Shown here: positions 21,035 to 29,895 of the stretch, piece by piece
Position numbering within the stretch: position 1 is the first letter of the stretch
Layout: each line of letters starts with the position of its first letter
Assembly (NCBI GenBank): GCA_951799405.1
Contig: OX637339.1
Location: 2,294,001-2,358,000 of the forward strand
DNA: 64,000 nt
Reading direction: 5' to 3'
DNA from: Agapetus fuscipes
Lineage: Eukaryota > Arthropoda > Insecta > Trichoptera > Glossosomatidae
Notes under the pieces: generated by a model
Told to the model about the DNA's origin: nothing
The model's database searches: none
The model's input: the letters and a program-made list of their open reading frames with translations, nothing else
Program-made: the position numbers and the translations under genes

Positions 21035-22396
21035 ATGGCAACCAAAGTGAACATCAAGGACCTCAAAGTCACTGAGCTTAAAAATGAGCTTCTGGAGAGG
21101 GACCTGGAGACCTCAGGAGGGAAGGCGGCCTTACAGGCACGCCTCATGGAGGCCTTAGAACAGTCAGGCGAAGACCCGGCATATTTTGTCATGGCGTCTG
21201 GAGGGGACCGCGCCTTGGACGAGCTAAACCTCAGCATCACCGGAAACTTCACTTCCATGGAGGAAAAGCTGAAGACTGAGATGGCTGACAACGCCAAGAC
21301 CGTGAAGGAGGACCTGACCGGGCTGGAGGAGAAGATGGCTGACAACGCCAAGACCCTGAAGGAGGACCTGACCGGGCTGGAGGAGAAGATGACCACCAAC
21401 CTGAAGGAAGTGGTGACCGACCTGAAGGTGGAAATGGCTGACAACGCCAGGAATCTGGAGGAAAAGGTGTCCCGAAATCTCACAACCCTGAAAGGAGAAA
21501 TGGAAGAGAAGATGACAGCCCTGAAGGGGGAAATGGAGACTCGTATATCAAGCCTGGAGGACCGTCTGCGTGCCGAGCTGGCTGACAAGTGCCAGATGGA
21601 GTCCACCAGAATATCCCCCAAAGACGGCCTTCACGACGAGACCGACCAGGGATGCTCAACTCCAACCAGGGTCACTAGAGGGGATGACGACCCTTCGCTG
21701 TCGAAGCACAACCTTCCGACCTTCGACGGGAAGACGTCGTGGGAGGAGTATTTGACCCTCTTTGAGACGGCTGCCATGATGGGAGCCTGGAGCCAGCAGA
21801 AGAAGGCTTCGGTTCTCAGCCTGTCGCTCCGAGGAGACGCTCTCAGGGTTCTGCAGGCCATACCCCTGGACAACCGTGGTGACTTTGGGCAGCTGAAGCA
21901 GCGCTTGGATATGCGCTATGGCCACAAGTGCCTGGAGCAGCTGTACAAGTCGCAGCTGAACACAAGGGTGCAGAAGCCCAACGAGAGCCTCCAGGAGTTT
22001 GAAATGGACATCGCCCGCCTGGTACGAGACGCTTACCCGACAGCCTCCGACGACATCTGTGAGAGCTTGGCAGTGGACAAGTTCCTAAATGGATTGCGGG
22101 AATGGGAGACGCAACAAGCCGTAAAACTGGCCCATCCCAAGGCTTTGAACGAGGCGCTCAGCCAAGCTCTCGAGTTTGAGGCTGTCAAACAGTCCATCAG
22201 GGGCCACGCCAGGGTTCGTGCAGTCGAGGCAGAGGAGGTCAAGCTACCTACAACCGAGGAGCTAATTGAAAAAGTGCTGGAACGTCTGAGACCTCGAAGA
22301 CGAGACCCACGCTGCTGGAACTGCGGACAGCTGGGCCACCTTAGCACCAAGTGTCCCAAGCCTCAGAAACCCAGAAAACAGGCTGCGGAAAACTAG
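21035..22396 (+). CDS. gag: Element A Gag with N-terminal SAP-like motif
   Basis: A 453-residue structural protein that would form the particle and bind element RNA. Residues about 5-43 (ending TSGGKAALQARLMEAL) fit a SAP motif, the helix-turn-helix-like DNA-binding fold of SAF-A/PIAS-type proteins; this is unusual in gag. Residues about 65-187 are a predicted coiled coil with an 18-residue tandem repeat (MADNAKT... at 83 and 101, partial at 134). Residues about 227-398 (from LPTFDG) look like a Ty3/gypsy gag capsid domain with an LQEF-type motif. A CCHC knuckle follows: C427, C430, H435, C440. The start ATG lies in an AAAAATGG context after the long leader. The last 52 nt overlap pol in the -1 frame. 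Much more GC-rich than the surrounding DNA. Confidence 0.92.
   Translation: MATKVNIKDLKVTELKNELLERDLETSGGKAALQARLMEALEQSGEDPAYFVMASGGDRALDELNLSITGNFTSMEEKLKTEMADNAKTVKEDLTGLEEKMADNAKTLKEDLTGLEEKMTTNLKEVVTDLKVEMADNARNLEEKVSRNLTTLKGEMEEKMTALKGEMETRISSLEDRLRAELADKCQMESTRISPKDGLHDETDQGCSTPTRVTRGDDDPSLSKHNLPTFDGKTSWEEYLTLFETAAMMGAWSQQKKASVLSLSLRGDALRVLQAIPLDNRGDFGQLKQRLDMRYGHKCLEQLYKSQLNTRVQKPNESLQEFEMDIARLVRDAYPTASDDICESLAVDKFLNGLREWETQQAVKLAHPKALNEALSQALEFEAVKQSIRGHARVRAVEAEEVKLPTTEELIEKVLERLRPRRRDPRCWNCGQLGHLSTKCPKPQKPRKQAAEN
22345..22396 (+). promoter_or_regulatory. Gag-pol overlap, presumed -1 frameshift region
   Basis: The pol frame opens after a TAG at 22342-22344 and gag stops at 22394-22396; pol has no ATG in the overlap. 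GGAAAAC at 22387-22393 directly before the gag stop is the most likely slip site, although it does not fully match the XXXYYYZ rule. Confidence 0.5.
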
Positions 22397-25300
22397 AAAG
22401 GGTTAATGGGAAGGGGCAACCGTTGACCCACGCTGGAGAGGCCCTGAAATCTGCTGCTACTGTCGCAACCGTGAGAGGAAAAGCCAGCAGCATTTTTATC
22501 AATGGCATAATAGATGGAGTAACTCGTGAACTACTGGTGGACACGGGAGCAACCAGGACAATTCTGAGACGCGACATAGTGGCACGAGGTAAGCAGATTG
22601 CACCAACAAAGTGGTCTCTGCACACCGCCACGGGAGAGTCAGCACAGGTGTATGGGGAGACGATTGCCACCTTCCAAATTGGCAGCACCACTTTTGATCA
22701 TCGGACGTTGGTGGCCAACATTGAAGAAGACGTTATATTGGGAATGGACATACTGGACAGATTTGGGTGCAGTTTAAATTTAAAGAAAGGGTCCATTAAA
22801 ATTGGAAATGAAGAAGTCATCCTGCAAAGACGGAAAGAACTGGCTGCACGTGTTATCCTAGCCAAGAATACCGAAGTGAAGGGGCGATCCGAGATGATAG
22901 TGAGTGCCCGCCTGGATTCCAGTAGTACAAATGACCAAATCTGTATGATAGAACCGGAGAACATGGACAATGTTAACAAAGGAGTCATGGTGGCAAGAAC
23001 AGTGATTCGCGCAAAGGAGACCATTCCTGTCAAGATCATGAATGTGAACAGCTACCCAGTTAAAATGAATGAAGGTTTTGTTTTGGGCAGATGTGAGAGG
23101 ATAACTTCCATTGTGCAACAGATGACAAACATGTCATGCGAAGGAAACAAATTGTCAACACAATTGGAAGCCCTGGTCCACGACGCTTCCCAAGGTCTAA
23201 CCGAGGAAAACAAACGGAGAGTGAGGAGTTTGATCTGCCGCTACCAGAACATTTTCGAGGACTCTAATGGCCGTCTGGGAAGAACCAAGGTAGTGCGACA
23301 TAGCATAGACACCGGAGAAGCGAGACCAATAAAACAGGCTCCAAGAAGACTACCCTTTGCAAAGCGGGAAGAAGCTGACAAGATCATCAAAGACATGAGC
23401 AAGGATGGCATCATAGAACCATCAAGTAGCCCTTGGACATCCCCGGTGGTACTGGTGAAAAAGAAGGATGGTACCACGAGATTTTGTGTGGACTACAGAC
23501 TGCTCAACGATGTTACGAAAAAGGATAGTTACCCTCTGCCAAGGATTGACGACACCTTGGACACATTGGCAGGATGCACCATTTTTTCCACATTGGACCT
23601 GAAAAGTGGCTACTGGCAAGTTGAATTGGATGCCAAAGATAAGGAGAAAACTGCATTCTCGACTGGATCTGGACTTTGGCAGTTCACCGTGATGCCATTT
23701 GGCTTATGCAATGCCCCCGCCACGTTTGAAAGGCTGATGGAGAATGTGCTGCGAGGACTGTCATGGGAAACCTGCCTGGTATACTTGGATGACATAATCA
23801 TCCTGGGAAAGGACTTCAACCATCAGTTGAGAAATCTGGAGCAAGTTTTCGGGCGACTACAAGACGCTGGACTGAAGCTCAACCCGAAAAAGTGTAACCT
23901 GTTCAAGAAACAAGTAAATTACCTGGGACACATAGTTTCTCAACGTGGAGTTGAAGTTGACCCTGCCAAAATCAAGGCAGTAAGAGACTGGCCCGTGCTG
24001 AAGGACAAACATGAAACTAGGAGTTTCCTGGGGCTGTGCACTTATTACAGGAGGTTTGTGCCAAGATTTGCGGACATTGCAAAACCGCTCACCAAGCTTA
24101 CGGAAGAAAACACTCGCTTCCATTGGAGTGATTCCTGCGCACAAGCATTTGAAGAGCTTAAGGGAAGATTAACAAGTGCCCCCATCTTAAGCTACCCACG
24201 AAAAGATGGAAAGTTCATCCTGGATACCGACGCTAGTAATGTGGGGATAGGAGGCGTCCTTTCCCAAATACAGGATGGGCATGAGACTGTTCTGGGTTAC
24301 TTCAGTAAAGTGCTTTCCAAGCCAGAACGAAATTATTGCGTGACCAGACGAGAGCTTCTTGCCGTGATAAAATCAGTGGAACACTTCCGCAAATACTTGT
24401 ACGGGAGAAAATTCACACTACGGACTGATCATGCTGCACTGGTTTGGCTTCTGAAATTCAAAAACCCAGAAGGGCAAGTGGCTAGATGGATTGAAAGGCT
24501 CCAGGAGTATGATTATGACTCCGAACATAGACCTGGCACGCTTCATCGAAATGCGGATGCATTATCCAGACGACCATGCGCCAGTGACTGCAAACATTGC
24601 AGCAAGATGGAGGACAAGGTAGCAATTGTCCAAAGGACGACCACCGAAGATGAGGACTGGCAAGATGAAAAATTGGCGCAAGACCAACTGAATGATCCGG
24701 ACTTGAAGTATGTGATGGAATGGGCGCGAGAAGGAGAAAGGCCAACCTGGGAAAAACTCGCCCCCTTATCACCAACTGTCAAGGCTTATTGGGCTCAATG
24801 GGGATCCATAGTGATAGAAGGAGGGTTTCTGAAACGAAAGATCGAGAAGGAAGACGGCACACTTAGAAGAAAGCAAACCCTCGTTCCGAGGAGCCGAGTA
24901 CCGGAAATCCTTGGACTGCTGCATGGAGGAACTTCTGGAGGACATCTAGGCGTTAAGAAGACGCTGGAGAAAGTGAAAGAGCGATTTTACTGGATCAACT
25001 GCAGCGAAGACGTCAAAGATTGGTGTCGAAAATGTGTAACCTGTGCAACGGCCAATGGACCGCAAAGGAAAAGGCGAGCACCAATGCGTCAGTACAATGT
25101 TGGCAGCCCCTTTGAAAGAATTGCCATCGACATAGCTGGCCCATTTCCTACAACTGAGAAGGGTAACAAGTACATCATGGTGGTGATGGATTACTTCAGC
25201 AAGTGGGTGGAAGCTTACTCAATCCCTAACCAAGAGGCCGTAACCGTGACTGAAGTTCTAGTTACCGAATTTATCAGCAGATTTGGCGTACCCCTGGAAT

Positions 25301-26613
25301 TACATTCTGATCAGGGAAGGAACTTTGAAGCTGCTATCTTCCAGCAAATGTGTGAGCGGCTAGGGATCTACAAGACCAGGACCACTGCGCTACATCCACA
25401 GTCTGATGGAATGGTGGAAAGGATGAACCGTACCGTGGGGAGGTACTTAGCCAAAGTAGTGTCCAGCCATCAGCGGGACTGGGACCGACATCTGCCTTTG
25501 TTCTTATTGGCTTACCGGTCGGCTGTTCAGGAAACGACGAAGAAGACTCCCAGCAGCATACTGTTTGGGCGAGAAATGCGACTTCCTTGTGATCTCAAAT
25601 TTGGCTGCAAACCAGGTGAAGACCTAGCCGGAGAAGACTATGTGACAGACCTTCGCAGGAGGCTGGATGACATCCATGATCAGGTCCGCATGAACATCGG
25701 GGAAGCCAGCGATCAAATGAAGGAGCGCTATGACACCAGAGCTGACAGCATGGGGTACAAAGCTGGTGACTGGGTGTGGCTTTTTGACCCCAAGAGGCGC
25801 CAAGGATACTGTCCGAAACTTCAGCGTTCCTGGGACGGGCCGTACGAGATCTTGGAGCGCATCAACGATGTGGTCTACCGCATAAAAAAGAGACCAAACG
25901 GAAAACCAAGGGTCGTGCACTACAATCGCCTCTCACCATACCTAGGCGATAATGATGACCAACCAGCCCAAAAAGTACGACAGTGCGTCGCATCCGAAAG
26001 ATCACCAGCCTTTGAGACGTTTTGGGAGAACGCGAAGGCAGGGCAGAAGTTTCGCCATGGAGTGACCACAGAAGTCCACAAGGACTTATTTGAGGTCACT
26101 AGGGACCACACGCTGGCATGCAGTGTACCGGAAGATCTAGATATGTCTAGAGGGATTGCACGGGTCTTCCGATACAAATTCGGAGAACCGCAACCCTCGA
26201 GCAGCCCGCAAGGAAGAGCTCTGAGACTACCGAAGGGGCGTCAACAAGCATACTGCCTGATTGTCCCGGATTCCAGCAACCTGGAAGAGGACTACAAGGC
26301 ATTGTGGGACGGCCTTGTTGAGCTGCGTGACTACATGTTGGAGGATCAGCAGGCGCGTCTGGCAATACCGAAGATGGGTGGCGGCCGCGCTAATCGAGAC
26401 TGGCGGATAATCCGGAGTATGATTGAAGCAGTGTTCTCGGGAGTCGGCATCAGCGTCATGGTGTGCTGCGAGCAAGCGCAGCCGAGAGCCAGTGGGGAGA
26501 AATCCGTGGACTGCCACTTCTTCCTGACCACAGGGTGTCGACGTGGATCAGCATGCCCCTACCTACACAGAGTCAAGACTGTTCCGGGACGAAACAGTCT
26601 AGGTGGGGGGTAG
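22345..26613 (+). CDS. pol: Element A Pol with C-terminal macrodomain and CCCH zinc finger
   Basis: Residue numbers count from the GTG codon at 22351 (1420 residues). Protease DTG at 64-66; reverse transcriptase with YLDD at 478-481; RNase H acidic residues D627, E668, D693; integrase zinc site H858/H866/C895/C898 and catalytic D927, D987, E1023 (D-35-E); a GPY module at 1163-1165. About 70 residues later the chain continues into a region (about 1238-1375) that by eye matches a TARG1/OARD1-type ADP-ribose macrodomain: KDLF (1244-1247), SVPEDLDMSRGIA (1258-1270), FRYKFG, an IP.MGGG loop (1339-1345) and W1351. Positions equivalent to the TARG1 catalytic Lys and Asp appear to be Pro/Asp (1306-1307) and Ala (1347), suggesting binding rather than hydrolysis. 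A C-X7-C-X5-C-X3-H zinc finger follows (C1388, C1396, C1402, H1406). The stop codon ends at the base before the 3' LTR. Core functions are certain; the macrodomain is strong by motif but unverified. Confidence 0.93.
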   Translation, partial: HQVSQASETQKTGCGKLERVNGKGQPLTHAGEALKSAATVATVRGKASSIFINGIIDGVTRELLVDTGATRTILRRDIVARGKQIAPTKWSLHTATGESAQVYGETIATFQIGSTTFDHRTLVANIEEDVILGMDILDRFGCSLNLKKGSIKIGNEEVILQRRKELAARVILAKNTEVKGRSEMIVSARLDSSSTNDQICMIEPENMDNVNKGVMVARTVIRAKETIPVKIMNVNSYPVKMNEGFVLGRCERITSIVQQMTNMSCEGNKLSTQLEALVHDASQGLTEENKRRVRSLICRYQNIFEDSNGRLGRTKVVRHSIDTGEARPIKQAPRRLPFAKREEADKIIKDMSKDGIIEPSSSPWTSPVVLVKKKDGTTRFCVDYRLLNDVTKKDSYPLPRIDDTLDTLAGCTIFSTLDLKSGYWQVELDAKDKEKTAFSTGSGLWQFTVMPFGLCNAPATFERLMENVLRGLSWETCLVYLDDIIILGKDFNHQLRNLEQVFGRLQDAGLKLNPKKCNLFKKQVNYLGHIVSQRGVEVDPAKIKAVRDWPVLKDKHETRSFLGLCTYYRRFVPRFADIAKPLTKLTEENTRFHWSDSCAQAFEELKGRLTSAPILSYPRKDGKFILDTDASNVGIGGVLSQIQDGHETVLGYFSKVLSKPERNYCVTRRELLAVIKSVEHFRKYLYGRKFTLRTDHAALVWLLKFKNPEGQVARWIERLQEYDYDSEHRPGTLHRNADALSRRPCASDCKHCSKMEDKVAIVQRTTTEDEDWQDEKLAQDQLNDPDLKYVMEWAREGERPTWEKLAPLSPTVKAYWAQWGSIVIEGGFLKRKIEKEDGTLRRKQTLVPRSRVPEILGLLHGGTSGGHLGVKKTLEKVKERFYWINCSEDVKDWCRKCVTCATANGPQRKRRAPMRQYNVGSPFERIAIDIAGPFPTTEKGNKYIMVVMDYFSKWVEAYSIPNQEAVTVTEVLVTEFISRFGVPLELHSDQGRNFEAAIFQQMCERLGIYKTRTTALHPQSDGMVERMNRTVGRYLAKVVSSHQRDWDRHLPLFLLAYRSAVQETTKKTPSSILFGREMRLPCDLKFGCKPGEDLAGEDYVTDLRRRLDDIHDQVRMNIGEASDQMKERYDTRADSMGYKAGDWVWLFDPKRRQGYCPKLQRSWDGPYEILERINDVVYRIKKRPNGKPRVVHYNRLSPYLGDNDDQPAQKVRQCVASERSPAFETFWENAKAGQKFRHGVTTEVHKDLFEVTRDHTLACSVPEDLDMSRGIARVFRYKFGEPQPSSSPQGRALRLPKGRQQAYCLIVPDSSNLEEDYKALWDGLVELRDYMLEDQQARLAIPKMGGGRANRDWRIIRSMIEAVFSGVGISVMVCCEQAQPRASGEKSVDCHFFLTTGCRRGSACPYLHRVKTVPGRNSLGGG
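26601..26613 (+). other. Element A polypurine tract
   Basis: AGGTGGGGGGTAG directly precedes the 3' LTR and also encodes the last pol codons (Gly-Gly-Gly-stop), so primer site and coding end overlap. Confidence 0.75.
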
Positions 26614-27130
26614 TGTTATGTAAATATAAATATTGAAATAAGTATGGGTAGTTATAGTGTTATGTAAATATAAATATTGAAATAAGTATGGATAGTTATA
26701 GTTATAAGAATCCTCAAAAGTATTGGTAGGTAAGATCGATAATTATGTATAAGTGTAGAATTCTCTAGGCTAAGTAGGTATTTGTTATAATTATAGGAAT
26801 ACTGTGTTACATTTGTAGGTAGGATTTTGGTTGTATCTCTAGGTAGTACGTGAAGCGTCGAGAAGTAATAATTACTCTGGAACCGTCTGGCGACTTTAGT
26901 TCTGGATCATACTGCTCTGAAGAGTATAAAGGTGCGAATGGCCTGCAGAGCGGGGCAGTATCATAGCGACTAACAAACACATCGAAGCCATCTGATCAGT
27001 GAACCGAAACCAATGGAATAATCGAGAAAGAAGTGTGAAAATAAATTTTGTAACTGTGTAAAATAAATAACTATTGAAGAAGACCTGTGTATTTTTAATT
27101 TGAAGACAATTGAACCCTAATTTCGTAACA
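26614..27130 (+). repeat. Element A 3' LTR
   Basis: 517 bp, identical to the 5' LTR except A at 27031 (T in the 5' LTR at 20271). It contains the same duplicated 44-bp start. Confidence 0.95.
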
Positions 27131-27472
27131 ATACCATTTATATTTTCAAATTTGCTCTTCGCTGGGTTGAAAAATTCATAAAACCTTTACCAATGACCGG
27201 TCACCAAAGGTCCATCCAGCCTTACAGCAACTGGATTTTTCTTGAGAAATGGCGCTTTCTACAGCGACAAACAAGCTCGCAGAGGGCTCTTGAAGTGTGA
27301 TACACATAAAAATAGCGTTAAACAAATAAATTATCCTAATATTTTTATTACATGGGGCCACGGTCCTTATCAAGCAATAACAAAGTATTAGTTTACCCTT
27401 TCCATAGCAACCCGGCAGAGTGACGACACAATTTTCTCTAAATCAATACGTGTGCGGACCTCATTAATATTG

Positions 27473-27720
27473 ACACAACAATCACTTTATTCGGGCTGTG
27501 TAGCCGCGGTCTGGTTGATTCTTTCCGGACAGTTTCGCCCATTACTCCGATGGGCATTATCAGCGGTTGGCTAGTCGCTGTGATCTTCTTACAGGATCTG
27601 GTGTACATCTTCGGAGCAATGGGCGAAACTGTCGTGAAAGAATCAACCAGACTTCGGTTACATAGCCCGAATAAAGTGAATGTTGTGTCAACAAGAACCG
27701 GCCGTGAAAGCTTCAATGTA
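27473..27720. mobile_element. Palindromic insertion P1 with hammerhead-like core
   Basis: The 248-bp insert is flanked by CTCATTAATATTG at 27460-27472 and 27721-27733. Its arms (about 27473-27550 and 27611-27691) are inverted copies with a few mismatches. On the minus strand 27532-27563 reads CTGATAA, a GCCC/GGGC stem and GAAAC, resembling the hammerhead pattern CUGANGA-stem-GAAA that is known in Penelope-like elements. The right-hand extra bases (AACCGGCCGTGAAAGCTTC) resemble the reverse complement of the left end of the insert at 44637. No coding. Confidence 0.75.
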
Positions 27721-27984
27721 CTCATTAATATTGTTCTACGTCGGTTTTTTTTTCCATCAGAATTTTATAAAGTTTTGTTTATGGAGTTTCCACGATATTG
27801 GGAACGTGTCCAGTCGTCCAAGGTTGCTTTACGCGCCCTTGGAAGTCTTTTGTTCGTCTGGCCACCCCTCCCACCCACCCATCCACCCACCACCCCCTAT
27901 TCCTGTGACACATAAATTAGGTGCGTATGTACCAACATGTATGTCTGTGGACTAGAAATTATTTTGACGAAATATATATATACT

Positions 27985-28601
27985 TAAAGAATGAAAAAAA
28001 CGGACTTTACTGACCGTGCAAAAGAGAAGAACGATTTTCTCTATCATATCCGTCTATAACATATCCGACGTCCTCAGGAGACGTGTGTCCTCTATAAGGA
28101 GGATCCACGAACTGTTGAATTATTGTTGTAAGATCGAGGCCGAAGGTTGTAGGTATTTTTAGTAACCTTCGGAGATACATCCATAGATGTCGCTATAGCT
28201 CCTATTTTATACTTGTTTTTTGGAATGAAAAAAAAAACGGATGTTACTGACAGTGTGTAAAGAGAAGAACGATTTTCTCTACGTTTCATCGGAGTCATAT
28301 TCGACGTCTTCTGGAGACGTGTGTCTTCTACAAGGAAAAAACACGAACTGTTGAATTATTGTTGTTTGCTCGAGGTCGAAGGTTGTAGGTACATTTATTG
28401 ACCTTCGGTGATGCTTCCATAGATGTCGCAATAGCTCCACTTGTACAGAATGATGATATTATGTCTTCGTTTGAAACCGTCCGTTTAATGAAGGGTGACT
28501 GGAAAGTTTGTAGCTGTCATCTCTGTTGAAGTACACACGGTCAGTAATATCCTTTTTTTTTCATTCCAAAAAATGTCCGTAATCATAATTTAAAATCTTT
28601 A
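27985..28601. mobile_element. Two 237-bp tandem units with an inverted end copy
   Basis: Units starting at about 27991 and 28225 are offset by 237 bp and share TCTCTA, CGACGTC, GAGACGTGTGTC and GAACTGTTGAATTATTGTTG. At 28535-28580 the start of the unit returns inverted (GGTCAGTAATATCC, TTTCATTCCAAAAAA). TATATACTT on both sides may be the target duplication. The minus strand contains a CCAGAAGACGTCG...GATGAAACG block related to the core at 31584-31614. Confidence 0.6.
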
Positions 28602-28894
28602 ATTATATACTTGATCCAACTTACTAACGAAAGTGGTCCTTAGTAAGAAAGACAACAAAGAATTTCACAGTTACATTTCCATGTGTACAAAAAAACTCGG
28701 GCGAATGTAAAAATGTTTCTAGAAAGGTGGCAACTTTATATTCCGTGATCTGTGGTGGCAACATTACCGTTATAAATCTTGTGATCGATGAAATTGACGA
28801 ATTGTAAAGGAAAAGGGCATTATTTTAAGACATTATGGCGTGTTTTAAAATTGGGTGTCAAAACAGAAAATGGAGAAAGCAAGGAGACCACGGT
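28602..28894. other. Unassigned interval
   Basis: A 40-codon frame at 28835 (MACFKIGCQNRKWRKQ) has a Cys-rich start but runs into the MITE; I cannot assign it. Otherwise AT-rich with no repeat recognised. Confidence 0.35.
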
Positions 28895-29105
28895 TGTATT
28901 CTTAGACATTTTAGTCGTCCGTTGAGCCCACGCTTTGACAAATTAATGAAGCACTAGTAGAAGTGAACAGCTGATTTGTCTTCATACAAATATTACCAAT
29001 TCGGTAGGTAAGAATGACCGTGGTGATGTGACTTCCAGCCCAGGCATCATCAATTTGTCAAAACGTGGGCTCAACGGACGACTAAAATGTCTAAGAATAG
29101 CACCG
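28895..29105. mobile_element. MITE (TTAGACATTTTAGTCG family)
   Basis: Inverted ends of over 40 bp: TTAGACATTTTAGTCGTCCG with GAGCCCACGCTTTGACAAAT, mirrored on the right. Middle contains GTAAGAATGACCGTGGTGAT as in its relatives. Confidence 0.8.
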
Positions 29106-29387
29106 ATAGAATTTGACACGTAAAAACATGTTTCGTATGACTATACCACTGCAACGTTTGACAGGACTGAGACGAATGTGGTCTATAGTGTGTATCAATG
29201 CATTTAGTTAGTTTCTGCTCCTCTTTGTTATTACTCAATGCTATGTACCAATATGTGTGTCTGTATGTAGACTCCTCGTCCAGACTAGACGCGCGATGTC
29301 CGCCCATACAAATCAATAAAATTATTATTATATACACTTGACCAGCTACGCATCAGACTTGCAGTTTTTTTTTAATTTCGAAGTCCG

Positions 29388-29600
29388 GTCGATAGCTCAG
29401 TTGGTAGAGTGCTTGCATTCCATACCGAGAGCTCGGGTTCGAATCCCACTGAGGGTGTGAAATTATTTCCCATTTCAGTGTCTATTTCACAACCATAATA
29501 AATTGTTTACTCAGTTTACTCGACAAGGTTTACTCGGGAGCTGAAAAACCCCCACTTCAACTGACATGGTTGTAAATAAAAAAAAGGTCCCACTCGAGAA
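29388..29600 (+). mobile_element. S2 SINE, 3'-truncated
   Basis: The head GGTCGATAGCTCAGTTGGTA plus B-box GGGTTCGAATCCC form a tRNA-like unit of about 72 nt, followed by the TTATTTCCCATTTCAGTGTC body and the AACCCCCACTTCAACTGACA block. The 3' block is missing. Confidence 0.8.
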
Positions 29601-29671
29601 CGCGGCAAAAAGTAACATGAAATGCGTAGCTTAGTGGCGTTTTTTAGCAATGTTTGCCATAACAAACATTG

Positions 29672-29853
29672 GTAAAAGGCTAACCACCCATACTGTAAAA
29701 AGATGGTTCACTTTGTCAATGTCACGCCTGTTTCCAGGAAGGTCGGCAAAAGTTTGCGGAGTTTTATGTTCATTTGAGGTTTGGATTTTTATTCGTAAAT
29801 ACACATGCTGCATTTGTAAGCGCGAACTTACAGGTGTCTGCACTCATTTTATA
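29672..29853 (+). repeat. R1 copy, tail missing
   Basis: Runs from GGCTAACCACCCATACTGTA to GCGCGAACTTACAGGTGTCTG and stops before the TTGCAACTTAGATT tail. Confidence 0.7.
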
Positions 29854-29895
29854 TGTCGCCACCCAAGGCCATACTAGAGATAAGTACGGCCTTGG

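Larger units (their letters stand above)
19850..27134 (+). mobile_element. Element A: intact Ty3/gypsy LTR retrotransposon
   Basis: The element runs 19854-27130 (7277 bp) between direct ATAC target duplications at 19850-19853 and 27131-27134. Two 517-bp LTRs differ at one position (T at 20271, A at 27031). In order it has 5' LTR, primer site, ~660-bp leader, gag, an overlapping pol in the -1 frame, a purine tract and 3' LTR. Pol order protease-RT-RNase H-integrase defines Ty3/gypsy. There is no env frame. Both frames are uninterrupted, so the copy could be active. Extra domains at the pol C-terminus are described under pol. Confidence 0.97.
19769..27351 (+). mobile_element. S1 SINE split by element A
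   Basis: The tRNA-like half (CCGGTCCGTAGTTCAGTGGT, B box GGTTTGATTCCCGGTGGAGC) lies at 19769-19853 and the rest resumes at 27131 with ACCATTTATATTTTC through to the CAAATAAATTATCCTAATAT tail. Removing the LTR element and one ATAC copy restores a normal S1 sequence, giving an internal proof of the insertion boundaries. Confidence 0.85.

Noticed and set aside
26500..27130. env gene in element A
   Set aside because: Pol stops at the base before the 3' LTR, leaving no room for another frame.
28835..28957. Start of a THAP-type zinc-finger gene (MACFKIGCQN)
   Set aside because: Only 40 codons, the Cys/His spacing does not fit THAP, and the frame runs into a MITE.
29388..29460. tRNA gene
   Set aside because: A and B boxes are present, but this head is followed by the S2 SINE body in many copies, so it is a SINE head.
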